A stretch of 8,940 nt of DNA, from NCBI GenBank assembly GCA_948960675.1, contig CARDPF010000121.1, positions 1 through 8,940 of the forward strand, written 5' to 3'. A model generated the notes under the pieces. It saw only the letters and a program-made list of their open reading frames with translations. It was not told the origin of the DNA and made no database searches. Numbering within the stretch: position 1 is the first letter of the stretch; the number at the start of each line of letters is the position of its first letter. Positions 1 through 6,206 of this stretch are shown here, one piece after another. Both the position numbers and the translations under genes were made by a program. The DNA comes from an uncultured Eisenbergiella sp. Lineage in GTDB: Bacteria > Bacillota > Clostridia > Lachnospirales > Lachnospiraceae.

Positions 1-225
1 CATATAGGAAACATAATTCTTACGGTTTTCCCTCGTCCGCTTCCGGTTCCAGGCCGCTTCCCGGTCCCCCCCGCACTCCTGTTCCTCCTCCGGCCCTCCT
101 CCCATCTGGGCAAACACTAATGCCAGATTTTCAAATGTATCCGCGCAGTTTAAAATGCGTCTTCTGTCATATTCCAGCAGATAAGCCGACTGCATTGCAT
201 CATATTCCAAAATTTTATTTTTCAT
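1..225 (-). CDS. Partial N-terminus of a probable SpoIIE-like sporulation phosphatase
   Basis: Seventy-five codons are open from an ATG at 225 to the window edge, so the C-terminus is missing. AGGAGG (235-240) lies 9 nt upstream. The fragment begins MKNKILEYDAMQSAYLLEYD, is charged, and has no membrane segment. It contains RRRILNCADTFENLALVF and later NRKRTRENRKNYVSYM, which loosely resemble the linker segments of SpoIIE (…A.SF..LA..F… and …NR..ENR…). In Firmicutes spoIIE commonly lies just downstream of divIC, as here. Known for the family: SpoIIE dephosphorylates SpoIIAA to activate sigma F in the forespore. Oddities: the ten-helix N-terminal membrane domain of Bacillus SpoIIE is absent, and only about 35 residues separate the two similar segments. 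The identity is an inference from context, weak similarity and the Spo0A-type promoter. The phosphatase domain lies outside the window. Confidence 0.5.
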   Translation of the reverse strand, partial: MKNKILEYDAMQSAYLLEYDRRRILNCADTFENLALVFAQMGGGPEEEQECGGDREAAWNRKRTRENRKNYVSYM

Positions 226-296
226 TTCCCGCGCCCTCCTTTTTGTCTCTTTGCCATACTGTGCCAAGACCAATCCACAGCATTTTTCCGTATAAG

Positions 297-329
297 AGTA
301 TATCCCGTATACCGCGCGGGTTTTGTCAA
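297..329 (-). promoter_or_regulatory. Candidate Spo0A-activated sigma-A promoter with 21-bp spacer
   Basis: On the minus strand TTGACA (324-329) is a perfect -35 and TATACT (297-302) a 5/6 -10, separated by 21 bp instead of about 17. The opposite strand across the -35 (322-330) reads TTTGTCAAA, a full match to the Spo0A box TTTGTCRAA. Bacillus spoIIE and spoIIG promoters are known for 21-22 bp spacers with 0A boxes near or over the -35. A start near 290 would give a leader of about 65 nt before the gene beginning at 225. Sequence matches are seen; function is inferred. Confidence 0.5.
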
Positions 330-361
330 ACCAGCAAGACCATTGGCCGCTTTTTTACAGA

Positions 362-399
362 CAAAAAAACCACCGTTCAGACAAGCCTGAACGGTGGTT
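362..399 (-). terminator. Rho-independent terminator after divIC
   Basis: Positions 368-380 and 387-399 form a perfect 13-bp stem around a 6-nt loop. On the minus strand it is followed by a run of seven T (362-368, the first also counted in the stem). It starts 17 nt after the divIC stop codon and should end transcripts of the yab/divIC unit before the downstream gene. Confidence 0.9.
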
Positions 400-415
400 A
401 AATAATGTTGCCCTT

Positions 416-727
416 TTAATCTTCCGCTTTAAAAATGATCTCCCCCTCATACACCAGACCGAGTTTGTCCTTCGCGACTTCCTCCACAAATTTCTTGGTC
501 CGTGTGTATTTTCCGTATTCTTCAATCTCTACGGTCCGTTCCTGTTCCTTTTGCAGCTGTTCTTCCAGCTGCGCGATGCGCAGGCGGTTTGCCTCCAGCT
601 TCTGATAAAGCTGCGCGCTCTTTATGGAAACTACGACCAGCAGCATCAGTACGGTAACCGTAACCATCAGCATGCCGAGACGGTTTTCTTTTTTCTTCCG
701 ACGGAATACGATTTTCCTTTTTACCAT
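416..727 (-). CDS. divIC: Septum formation initiator family protein DivIC
   Basis: This 103-residue bitopic membrane protein has the FtsB/DivIC layout. A basic cytoplasmic tail (1-16, KRKIVFRRKKK) is followed by one membrane helix (about 17-34) and a coiled coil (about 36-70, QLYQKLEANRLRIAQLEEQL). It ends with the conserved TRTKKFVEEVAKDKLGLVYEGEIIF block (about 75-99). DivIC joins FtsL and DivIB in the divisome at midcell and at the sporulation septum. The size is normal. It sits downstream of yabP and yabQ as in Bacillus and ends just before a terminator. A GGCAGGA stretch just before the ATG may serve as ribosome site. The upstream yabQ frame overlaps the first two thirds of this gene, so its translation may be coupled to or disturbed by yabQ translation. 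Confidence 0.9.
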   Translation of the reverse strand: MVKRKIVFRRKKKENRLGMLMVTVTVLMLLVVVSIKSAQLYQKLEANRLRIAQLEEQLQKEQERTVEIEEYGKYTRTKKFVEEVAKDKLGLVYEGEIIFKAED

Positions 728-1235
728 GCGTCCTGCCTCGTCGTCCCTTCCTTTTCGATAAGACTATTTTAGCCATTCTCAGCCACGCCGTCAACCGCTT
801 TTTCAAAAACCTTGCCCCCCGGACGGTCCTCCTGCCGCCTGCAGCGGCCTTACGCCCTGCCAGACGCCCTGCTGCCCTTACCGGCTTGGTGCAGAAACGC
901 CAAAACCTGCCGAAAAGCTTTTTCACAAAAAGCAACACTTTTGCAGCCTGCGCCACCAATAATTCGCTCAAGGCTTTTTTATATAAAACCATCCCGATCA
1001 TCGCCCCAAAAACGGCAAACCACCGGAATGCCCCGTTATTTTCATAATATAAAAGCCAGAAAACACTGCAGGACACAAATACCCAATACAGGAAATCCTC
1101 CAGCGAAATCCATAATATGCCGTGTGAAAACACCCTCCTGAAAATACGCAGACAATCATATACCAAGGTAATACCCACACCAAGCAGGACACAGTTGAGC
1201 CAAAACCGGCTCTCCTCCACAATGAAAAAACTCAT
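522..1235 (-). CDS. yabQ: Spore cortex biosynthesis protein YabQ with overlong C-terminus
   Basis: Residues 1-105 match the YabQ family: MSFFIVEESRFWLNCVLLG, YDCLRIFRRVFSHGI, SLEDFLYWVF, YYENNGAFRWFAVFGAMIGM, with four likely membrane helices. YabQ is a membrane protein needed for spore cortex formation. The gene follows yabP by only 3 nt and no good Shine-Dalgarno is seen, suggesting translational coupling. The tail from about 106 is very rich in Arg, Lys, Ala and Gly. From residue 170 to the stop (237 aa total) the frame lies inside divIC in a different reading frame, an overlap of 206 nt. As I recall the family, such proteins usually end near the divIC start. The last 68 residues are therefore probably a non-conserved extension from a lost stop codon, or an indel has shifted the true end. 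The N-terminal assignment is firm; the end is doubtful. Confidence 0.85.
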   Translation of the reverse strand: MSFFIVEESRFWLNCVLLGVGITLVYDCLRIFRRVFSHGILWISLEDFLYWVFVSCSVFWLLYYENNGAFRWFAVFGAMIGMVLYKKALSELLVAQAAKVLLFVKKLFGRFWRFCTKPVRAAGRLAGRKAAAGGRRTVRGARFLKKRLTAWLRMAKIVLSKRKGRRGRTHGKKENRIPSEEKRKPSRHADGYGYRTDAAGRSFHKERAALSEAGGKPPAHRAAGRTAAKGTGTDRRD

Positions 1236-1238
1236 AGG

Positions 1239-1529
1239 CTACCGGAACAGTCTTGCAAAAATGGATTCCGCTTTTCCGCCCATGCTGACGTTCTCGGAAT
1301 AGGTCAGGCTGTCAATTTTGCCGTCCACATCCACCTCACCCTTTTCCAGCGTCAGACGGCTTACATGCAGGTCGCTGCCTTTGATCATGAGCATTCCCTG
1401 GTCCGTCTCCAAAAGTACCTCCCCGACATCAAAGGAAAGCACATCCGAAACGCCGTTTAGCGTACATGTCTGCCGGTTGACTAACGAAACCCTGTGTTGT
1501 CTGCTCCTGCTTCCGTTTAATTCTTCCAT
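1239..1529 (-). CDS. yabP: Sporulation protein YabP
   Basis: This 96-residue protein is of the YabP/YqfC family. Typical elements are the N-terminal SRQHRVSLVNRQTCTLNGVSDV, the SFDVGEVLLETDQGMLMIKGSDLHVSRLTLEKGEVDVDGKIDSLTY core, and a short C-terminus ending in a hydrophobic/basic patch (SIFARLFR). YabP is a sporulation protein of unknown biochemistry and in Bacillus its operon belongs to the mother-cell sigma-E regulon. AGGAGG lies 5 nt before the ATG. The stop is 3 nt from the yabQ start. The 84 nt upstream hold a candidate promoter, so the gene may be read both from hup/rqcP and on its own. Confidence 0.93.
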   Translation of the reverse strand: MEELNGSRSRQHRVSLVNRQTCTLNGVSDVLSFDVGEVLLETDQGMLMIKGSDLHVSRLTLEKGEVDVDGKIDSLTYSENVSMGGKAESIFARLFR

Positions 1530-1556
1530 AGCGTCCTCCTGCCATCGTGCTTTTAC

Positions 1557-1585
1557 ATTATACGCGCGGGGCCGCCGGAAATATT
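1557..1585 (-). promoter_or_regulatory. Candidate promoter of yabP-yabQ-divIC
   Basis: On the minus strand a perfect TATAAT (1557-1562) lies 17 bp downstream of AATATT (1580-1585). AATATT is a poor sigma-A -35 but resembles the ATA-type -35 of sigma E, and CGTATAAT (1557-1564) matches 6 of 8 bases of the sigma-E -10 CATACAAT with a 15-bp gap. The site could therefore serve sigma A, sigma E or both. The leader to yabP would be about 20 nt. This is inference from motifs only. Confidence 0.4.
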
Positions 1586-1613
1586 CCTTTTTTGTCCAAA
1601 TCGCCGTACCGCC

Positions 1614-1853
1614 TCAAAGATAGCTAAACATCTCTTTGGCTTCTTCCTTGCGCACCGTCTCCTGTACGGTTAAAACCTCTACCTTTACCTCTTTATTGCC
1701 AAACTGTATGTTGATGATATCCCCTGCCTTAACCTCTGCAGATGCCTTCGCCACCTTGCCATTGATCATCACGCGCCCCGCATCACATGCTTCGTTCGCC
1801 ACCGTCCTGCGCTTGATCAGGCGGGAAACTTTCAAATATTTATCCAGTCTCAT
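1614..1853 (-). CDS. rqcP: S4-domain RNA-binding protein RqcP (YabO)
   Basis: This 79-residue protein is almost entirely an S4 domain: MRLDKYLKVSRLIKRRTVANEACDAGRVMINGKVAKASAEVKAGD, about residues 1-45, followed by a short beta segment (IINIQFGNKEVKVEVLTV). Length and sequence fit RqcP/YabO, the Hsp15 relative. In Firmicutes RqcP acts with RqcH on stalled 50S subunits to add C-terminal Ala tails to nascent chains. It precedes yabP as in Bacillus. GGAG with 6-nt spacing precedes the ATG. Only 38 nt separate it from the T-run of the hup terminator and no full promoter is visible there, so expression may depend on readthrough from hup. Confidence 0.93.
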   Translation of the reverse strand: MRLDKYLKVSRLIKRRTVANEACDAGRVMINGKVAKASAEVKAGDIINIQFGNKEVKVEVLTVQETVRKEEAKEMFSYL

Positions 1854-1891
1854 AGTTTACTCCATTTTACGTGCATCTCTGTAATATGCCC

Positions 1892-1925
1892 AAAAACAGA
1901 ACAGCTGCCAAAAGGCAGCCGCTCT
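1892..1925 (-). terminator. Rho-independent terminator after hup
   Basis: Positions 1898-1909 and 1914-1925 form a 12-bp stem (10 Watson-Crick pairs and two G-U pairs in the RNA) with a TTTT loop. It is followed on the minus strand by G and five T (1892-1896). It lies 20 nt after the hup stop. The short T-run suggests partial termination, which would set a high hup to rqcP ratio. Confidence 0.75.
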
Positions 1926-1945
1926 ACTTTCCAACTTATCAAAAA

Positions 1946-2218
1946 TTAGTCGATGGAATCCTTCAGTGCTTTACCAGCTTTGAATTTGGGGGTCTTGGAA
2001 GCCGCAATCGTCATTGCCTCGCCCGTCTGCGGGTTTCTGCCTTCCCTTGCCGCCCTCTCGGATACTTCAAAAGTACCGAAGCCAACCAGCTGAACCTTCT
2101 CGCCTTTTTTCAATTCTGCCGCAACAATGTCCGTGAAAGCTTTCAACGCCTTTTCGGCATCTTTTCTGGATAAGCCGGCTTCCTCAGCCATAGCTGCAAC
2201 TAATTCAGTCTTGTTCAT
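1946..2218 (-). CDS. hup: HU family DNA-binding protein
   Basis: This 90-residue protein is a canonical HU. It starts MNKTELVAAMAEEAGLSRKDAEKALKAF, has the GFGTFEVSERAAREGRNPQTGE arm (about residues 46-67, with the conserved RNPQTGE and Pro) and ends in SKTPKFKAGKALKDSI. HU is a homodimer that bends and compacts DNA in the nucleoid. AGGAGG is 8 nt before the ATG. A near-consensus sigma-A promoter lies about 100 nt upstream and a terminator follows, so it can be expressed as an abundant monocistronic message. It sits at the head of the rqcP-yabP-yabQ-divIC cluster. Confidence 0.96.
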   Translation of the reverse strand: MNKTELVAAMAEEAGLSRKDAEKALKAFTDIVAAELKKGEKVQLVGFGTFEVSERAAREGRNPQTGEAMTIAASKTPKFKAGKALKDSID

Positions 2219-2321
2219 TATAAAATCCTCCTGTAATCCATAATCTGAAATTCTTTATCAGCGACACTTTTTAGTATCCCCTAATGCCGGAAATACACCT
2301 TTCCGAATGCATTATATTCTA

Positions 2322-2350
2322 TTTATAACCGCACTTCCATCATTTGTCAA
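2322..2350 (-). promoter_or_regulatory. Sigma-A promoter of hup
   Basis: On the minus strand a perfect TTGACA (2345-2350) and TATAAA (2322-2327) are separated by 17 bp. A second TATAAT-like element (2311-2316) lies just downstream. Predicted transcription start near 2315 gives a leader of about 97 nt, which contains a short CGGAAA/TTTCCG hairpin (6 bp). Strength fits an abundant nucleoid protein. Confidence 0.75.
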
Positions 2351-2366
2351 TACATTTTATCAATCC

Positions 2367-3350
2367 TTATAAAGAAAATGTCTGTTCCAAAAATGCCTTC
2401 TGTAAGGGCCGCAGTTCCAACAGCTTCTGTAACTTTTCCATATTCTTCCCCGGTATCCATGCCTTTCCACTGTTATAATAGAAATTTACGATCTTCCAAA
2501 ATTTTTCTGGATATGCAAACCGGTAATACAGCTGCAGCATATCTGCCGCCGTGAGCTTTTTGGCTTTCCCGTAAACATCCAAAAGGCCCCTTGCAATCGG
2601 CGCCGACCAGTTCGTCTTTTCCAAAAGCTTGCGTAAAAACAAATACAAATCCCGCATTTGGCAGTCCAACGTAAACTTTTCAAAGTTTGTCACGTTTAGG
2701 GTTTCCCCACAAAGTACATTATGATGCTGAAAATCCCCATGGCAAAATGTCCCGCCTTCGGTATACGCTGCGCTGCCAAGCACCTCCCCATATGCTTTCA
2801 CTTCTTCCGTGACCCGCAGCGCTTCCTCCCAAAAAACGTCAAAATTCTGCTGTAAATATATTTCAAAGGCTGTTTTCTGCCCTTTTTCACGCAAAAACTT
2901 CCGCACCTTACGCAGTTCCCGGTTTCTTTTCTCGTAATCCTCCAAAAGGCTCTGCGCCCTAAGGCCGCCCTCCTGTGCCAGCGCTGGCAGGCACATGGCC
3001 GTATGCAGCTGCGCCAGCACAGACATCGCCCTCCTGCATTCCTGTCCATCCTTTAAGCTGCATTCCCTGCCGCCCGGCCAGGTTTTGACGATACAGCGGT
3101 TTTGCTCCTGATCCAGACAAAACAATTCTCCGTCCCGGTTTCTTACAAGCCGTTCCACCCGGTCACAGCCGTTTCGCACGATGCCCTCCAAAAGACGTTC
3201 CAAAATCTCCAGCCGAAACAGGGGGCCTTTATATTCTTTCAGGATCATCCATCCTTTATTCGTCTCACATAAAAAAGCGTTCCGGCTCTTCTGCGTCCGA
3301 ATCACCTCAAAATCATACTGCTCCAGCACGCTTACCGCTCTGTCATTCAC
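2367..3350 (-). CDS. CotS-family spore coat protein, kinase-like fold
   Basis: This 327-residue protein has an aminoglycoside-phosphotransferase/kinase-like fold of the CotS/CotI/YutH spore-coat family. Seen: a possible ATP lysine in MILKEY (K38), catalytic-loop HGDFQHHN (H204, D206, N211), NFEK (222-225) at the DFG-equivalent position, and RDLYLFLRKLLEK (233-245), all typical of CotS-like proteins. The metal-binding Asp of DFG is Asn here, so it may be a pseudokinase or bind a sugar-like ligand unusually. CotS members are inner-coat or coat-associated proteins of the mother cell. The start is GTG, with GGGAGGG 8 nt upstream; no in-frame ATG is better placed. It follows cca by 61 nt, with a candidate sporulation promoter in the gap. 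The subfamily is not resolved. Confidence 0.85.
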   Translation of the reverse strand: MNDRAVSVLEQYDFEVIRTQKSRNAFLCETNKGWMILKEYKGPLFRLEILERLLEGIVRNGCDRVERLVRNRDGELFCLDQEQNRCIVKTWPGGRECSLKDGQECRRAMSVLAQLHTAMCLPALAQEGGLRAQSLLEDYEKRNRELRKVRKFLREKGQKTAFEIYLQQNFDVFWEEALRVTEEVKAYGEVLGSAAYTEGGTFCHGDFQHHNVLCGETLNVTNFEKFTLDCQMRDLYLFLRKLLEKTNWSAPIARGLLDVYGKAKKLTAADMLQLYYRFAYPEKFWKIVNFYYNSGKAWIPGKNMEKLQKLLELRPLQKAFLEQTFSL

Positions 3351-3365
3351 CGTCCGTTCCCTCCC

Positions 3366-3385
3366 ATACCTTAGGTATTACCTAT
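3366..3385. repeat. Interleaved palindromes upstream of the CotS-like gene
   Basis: Two 13-bp palindromes overlap: ATACCTTAGGTAT (3366-3378) and TAGGTATTACCTA (3372-3384), each with 6-bp arms and a 1-bp centre. Together they form three alternating copies of a 6-bp arm. They lie at and just after the candidate -10, in the position of an operator. The cognate protein is unknown. Confidence 0.5.
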
Positions 3386-3411
3386 CATATGAAAGAAAAA
3401 ATCAGGTTATG
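3383..3411 (-). promoter_or_regulatory. Candidate sporulation-sigma (E or K) promoter of the CotS-like gene
   Basis: On the minus strand CATATGATA (3383-3391) fits the sigma-K -10 CATANNNTA exactly and 6 of 8 bases of the sigma-E -10. CATAAC (3406-3411), 14 bp upstream, carries the ATA core of sigma-E -35 elements. A start near 3376 would leave a 25-nt leader with GGGAGGG at 3359-3365. It would let the coat gene be expressed in the mother cell apart from cca. Inferred from motifs. Confidence 0.4.
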
Positions 3412-4782
3412 TTACTTTTGTGGCAAAGCTATCCCCAGTTCTTTTGCCCTCTGCACCAAATGCGTTTTTTCGTTGTGTGACGGTTCCTCCAGTACCTCCT
3501 CCAAAAGGGCCTGCAGTATTTGTCCCATTCCTTTTCCCGGCTTGATACCCACGGCAATCAGATCCTTACCGTCCACGGCCAGTTCTTTTATGGAAACACA
3601 TTCGCCCGCCTTTTCCACCTGCCCATAAATTTGCTTAAGCAAAGCCAGTGTCTCCTCCTTTTCCTGACGCAAATACAGGCTTTGCGCTTTCATATCCGCT
3701 TCCTTGACCGCAAAAAGTTCCGGAAACAAATCCTTCCCGATCCGGTTCATGGCACGGCGCATATGCTTTGCATCCGGCTCAATCCACACGTCATGGGCGC
3801 ATACCAGACGAACCACCCGGTTAATCGTATCGTTATCAAATTTGAGTCTTTGCAACACGGTTTCCGCGATTTTGGCACTCTCTTGGGCATGCCCGTGAAA
3901 ATGGTCAATCCCCCCGCTGTCCTTGGTTTTTACCAGCACTTTGCCCGCGTCATGCAACAGCAGGCAAAGCCTTATCACCCGGTCCGGCTTTGACGCTTCC
4001 ATGGCGCGTATGGTATGCTCTCCCACACTGTATAAATGATGGGGATTGTTCTGCCCGGTCTGCATCATCCTGTCAAACTCCGGGAAAAAAACGGCCGTCA
4101 GGCCCAGTTCATAGCAATCCCGCATCCGTTCTGGATGACCGCTTACCAAAAGCTTGACCAACTCCTGTGCAATCCGCTCTGCACTGATCCTGCCAAGGCT
4201 CTTTGCCATCATGCACACCGCATCTCTGGTTTTTGCTTCCATCCGGTAATCCAGCTGGGCCGAAAAGCGGACGGCCCGCATCATACGCAGCGCATCCTCC
4301 CCAAAACGCTCCCCTGGCTCTCCCACGCACCGCAGCGTACGCCGCCGCATATCCCCTATCCCGTCAAAGAGGTCAATCAGCCCCTCCTCATCGTTGTAGG
4401 CCATGGCGTTGACCGTAAAATCCCGGCGTTTCAAATCCTCCTCCAAAGATGCCGCAAACGTCACATTCTTCGGATGCCTGCCGTCTTCATACTCCCCGTC
4501 CACCCGGTACGTCGTCACCTCATATCCGGTCCGGTTCCGCAAAACAGTCACAGTTCCATGCCGGATGCCTGTATCCACCGTCCTTGCAAACAGGGCCTTG
4601 ACCTGTTCCGGCTTTGCCGATGTCGTGATATCCCAATCGTCAGGCTGCCTTCCAAGAATGCTGTCCCTCACACACCCGCCCACCGCATAAGCCTCAAATC
4701 CTGCTTTTTGCAAAGTGCGGATAATATACGCTGCTCCTTCGGGCAGCGAAATTTTGAAATTTTCATTCATTCCTGTTTCCAT
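3412..4782 (-). CDS. cca: CCA tRNA nucleotidyltransferase (HD-domain type)
   Basis: This 456-residue class II nucleotidyltransferase adds or repairs the 3'-CCA end of tRNAs in the cytoplasm. Seen: VGGCVRD (34-40), catalytic D49 and D51 in PDDWDITT, RRDFTVNAMAYN (119-130), and the RFGEDALRMMRAVRFSAQL block (159-177). The C-terminal half carries an HD domain: EHTIRAM (H256), LLLHDAGK (H277, D278), HFHGHA (295-300). Length is normal for the family. The first ATG (4782) overlaps the kinase gene by 16 nt and has AAAGGG 7 nt upstream. A second ATG at 4770 forms a 4-nt ATGA overlap with the kinase stop and is an equally plausible start (452 aa). The overlap argues for co-transcription with the two-component genes, an unusual partner for cca. 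Confidence 0.96.
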   Translation of the reverse strand: METGMNENFKISLPEGAAYIIRTLQKAGFEAYAVGGCVRDSILGRQPDDWDITTSAKPEQVKALFARTVDTGIRHGTVTVLRNRTGYEVTTYRVDGEYEDGRHPKNVTFAASLEEDLKRRDFTVNAMAYNDEEGLIDLFDGIGDMRRRTLRCVGEPGERFGEDALRMMRAVRFSAQLDYRMEAKTRDAVCMMAKSLGRISAERIAQELVKLLVSGHPERMRDCYELGLTAVFFPEFDRMMQTGQNNPHHLYSVGEHTIRAMEASKPDRVIRLCLLLHDAGKVLVKTKDSGGIDHFHGHAQESAKIAETVLQRLKFDNDTINRVVRLVCAHDVWIEPDAKHMRRAMNRIGKDLFPELFAVKEADMKAQSLYLRQEKEETLALLKQIYGQVEKAGECVSIKELAVDGKDLIAVGIKPGKGMGQILQALLEEVLEEPSHNEKTHLVQRAKELGIALPQK

Positions 4783-6206
4783 CCCTCTTCCCTTTGATTT
4801 CTTACACTCACCCAGACCTGTCTTCCCTCCTCCTCAAACCAAAGACTCCCCCCATGGGCGCAGACTATCTGCTTGACTACAAAAAGTCCCATCACATGGG
4901 GGCCGCGGTCTGCCTGTCCCTGTTCTTTTTCCCTGTAAACAATGGTATCTTCATCCTGCAAAATTTCCCTTACTTTTTGGGGGATTCCTTTTCCGCTGTC
5001 CCTGACGCAAAAGCAAAATCCCTCCTCCGCCTCCTTTGCCGCAAGTACAATCCGACAGCCCCCCGGATTATGACGGACGCTGTTGCCCAGCAGGTTTTGC
5101 AGGGCACGGGTCAGCAGCTGCACATCCCCTGTCATATGCTGCTGCTCCAAGACCGGCTCCGTCTGCAATTCCACCTCACAGCTTTCCGGAATTTCCCCGC
5201 TATTGATCATTCCCGAAACCGTACTTCGCAGCCAAATGGCGGGGACATAGTCCTGCTTTCTCAGCGGCTGCACACGGTAAGTAAGCTTGGAGGTCAGATT
5301 CAAATCCTCCACCAGCTTTTTGATAACAAAACTCTGGGTTCTAATCCCTTCCGCTTTTTGGCGTACATCCTGCTTTTGTTCTCCGTCAGACGCTATTTCG
5401 TCCGCATAACCGACAATCAAAGACAATGGCGTGCGGATATCGTGGGACACTCCCGAAATCCACTCCGTCCGCGCCGTATCGCGGCGCGCCAACTCCTTTT
5501 GCTGCCTTTCCAAAAGCCGGGAAGTCTGGTTCATCTTCCTGCGCAGTTCCTGGGTCACGCCTTTTTCCCTTAACAAAACCACCTTCCCCTCAGACAACGC
5601 ATCAATCCCCTCCCCCACCGGTTTTAAGGAGCGGTATAACTGGTATCCGAAAAAAAATGCCAAAGCCAGCACCAATATAATATTAAACTGGACAAAAATG
5701 CCGATATATTGCAGCATTCCCTGCAGTTCTTCTTTTCTCCATACCGGATTATAACGAACCATGCTGTCTTTGGGATAGCCAAAAACCAACAGTCCCTCTT
5801 CCCCGTACCGCCATACGGCAACGGGATAATCCATCAGGTACCATTTGGAAAACGCGCCGATCTGCCCCGCCGAAAAGCGGTCCGGAAATCCGTCCGGTTT
5901 TTGCCAGTCAAAAACCACATTCCCTGCCCCGTCCAGCAACAGTAAAAAAGTACAGTTGCTTTCCCGCAATACTGCCTCCCCTGTTTCCCCCAAAACATAA
6001 GTGTTTCCATCCTGCGTCAGGTCTGCCGCCACCGAATGATATTTCCCCATCCGGACAGGCATTCCGCCGTTTTCGGCTTCTTCCTGCTTCCTCATAAGCC
6101 CACATGCATATCCGGCCCACACGGCCAAATTGATACATACGACAAACGCCACCAAAAGACATGCCGTTGCCACATACCGGCGGTATATTTTGAAAATGCT
6201 CTTCAT
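4767..6206 (-). CDS. Membrane sensor histidine kinase of a peptide-antibiotic (LanK/CprK-like) system
   Basis: This 479-residue kinase has a membrane helix at about 12-35, an extracytoplasmic sensor of about 130 residues, and a second helix at about 165-188. A linker/coiled coil (about 195-245) leads to the H-box SGVSHDIRTPLS with the phospho-acceptor H255. The ATPase domain shows an N-box (N371-N380, NLLGNSVRHN), G1 DSGKGIP (403-409) and a G2-like VMGLFVVKQIVCAHGG (438-453) in which the usual GLGL is MGLF. It overlaps the response regulator by 4 nt (ATGA) and cca by 4-16 nt. Divergence from a lantibiotic-immunity ABC operon suggests that it senses lanthipeptides or other cationic peptides, as NisK/SpaK or C. 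difficile CprK do. The ligand is inferred from neighbours only. Confidence 0.9.
   Translation of the reverse strand: MKSIFKIYRRYVATACLLVAFVVCINLAVWAGYACGLMRKQEEAENGGMPVRMGKYHSVAADLTQDGNTYVLGETGEAVLRESNCTFLLLLDGAGNVVFDWQKPDGFPDRFSAGQIGAFSKWYLMDYPVAVWRYGEEGLLVFGYPKDSMVRYNPVWRKEELQGMLQYIGIFVQFNIILVLALAFFFGYQLYRSLKPVGEGIDALSEGKVVLLREKGVTQELRRKMNQTSRLLERQQKELARRDTARTEWISGVSHDIRTPLSLIVGYADEIASDGEQKQDVRQKAEGIRTQSFVIKKLVEDLNLTSKLTYRVQPLRKQDYVPAIWLRSTVSGMINSGEIPESCEVELQTEPVLEQQHMTGDVQLLTRALQNLLGNSVRHNPGGCRIVLAAKEAEEGFCFCVRDSGKGIPQKVREILQDEDTIVYREKEQGQADRGPHVMGLFVVKQIVCAHGGSLWFEEEGRQVWVSVRNQREEGWKQE

Noticed and set aside
265..342. TGGTCTTG occurring twice on the minus strand around the spoIIE-type promoter
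   Set aside because: An 8-bp match about 70 bp apart, with no phase or symmetry, is likely chance.
120..401. 93-codon plus-strand open frame at the left end
   Set aside because: It crosses the start of the leftward spoIIE-like gene, its promoter and the divIC terminator. No ribosome site or family similarity.
4036..4797. 253-codon plus-strand open frame opposite cca
   Set aside because: It lies entirely antisense to a clear cca gene. Its composition (many Pro, His, Arg) and lack of domains fit a shadow frame.
4794..5573. 259-codon plus-strand open frame opposite the histidine kinase
   Set aside because: The opposite strand has all kinase motifs. This frame has no recognisable family or ribosome site.
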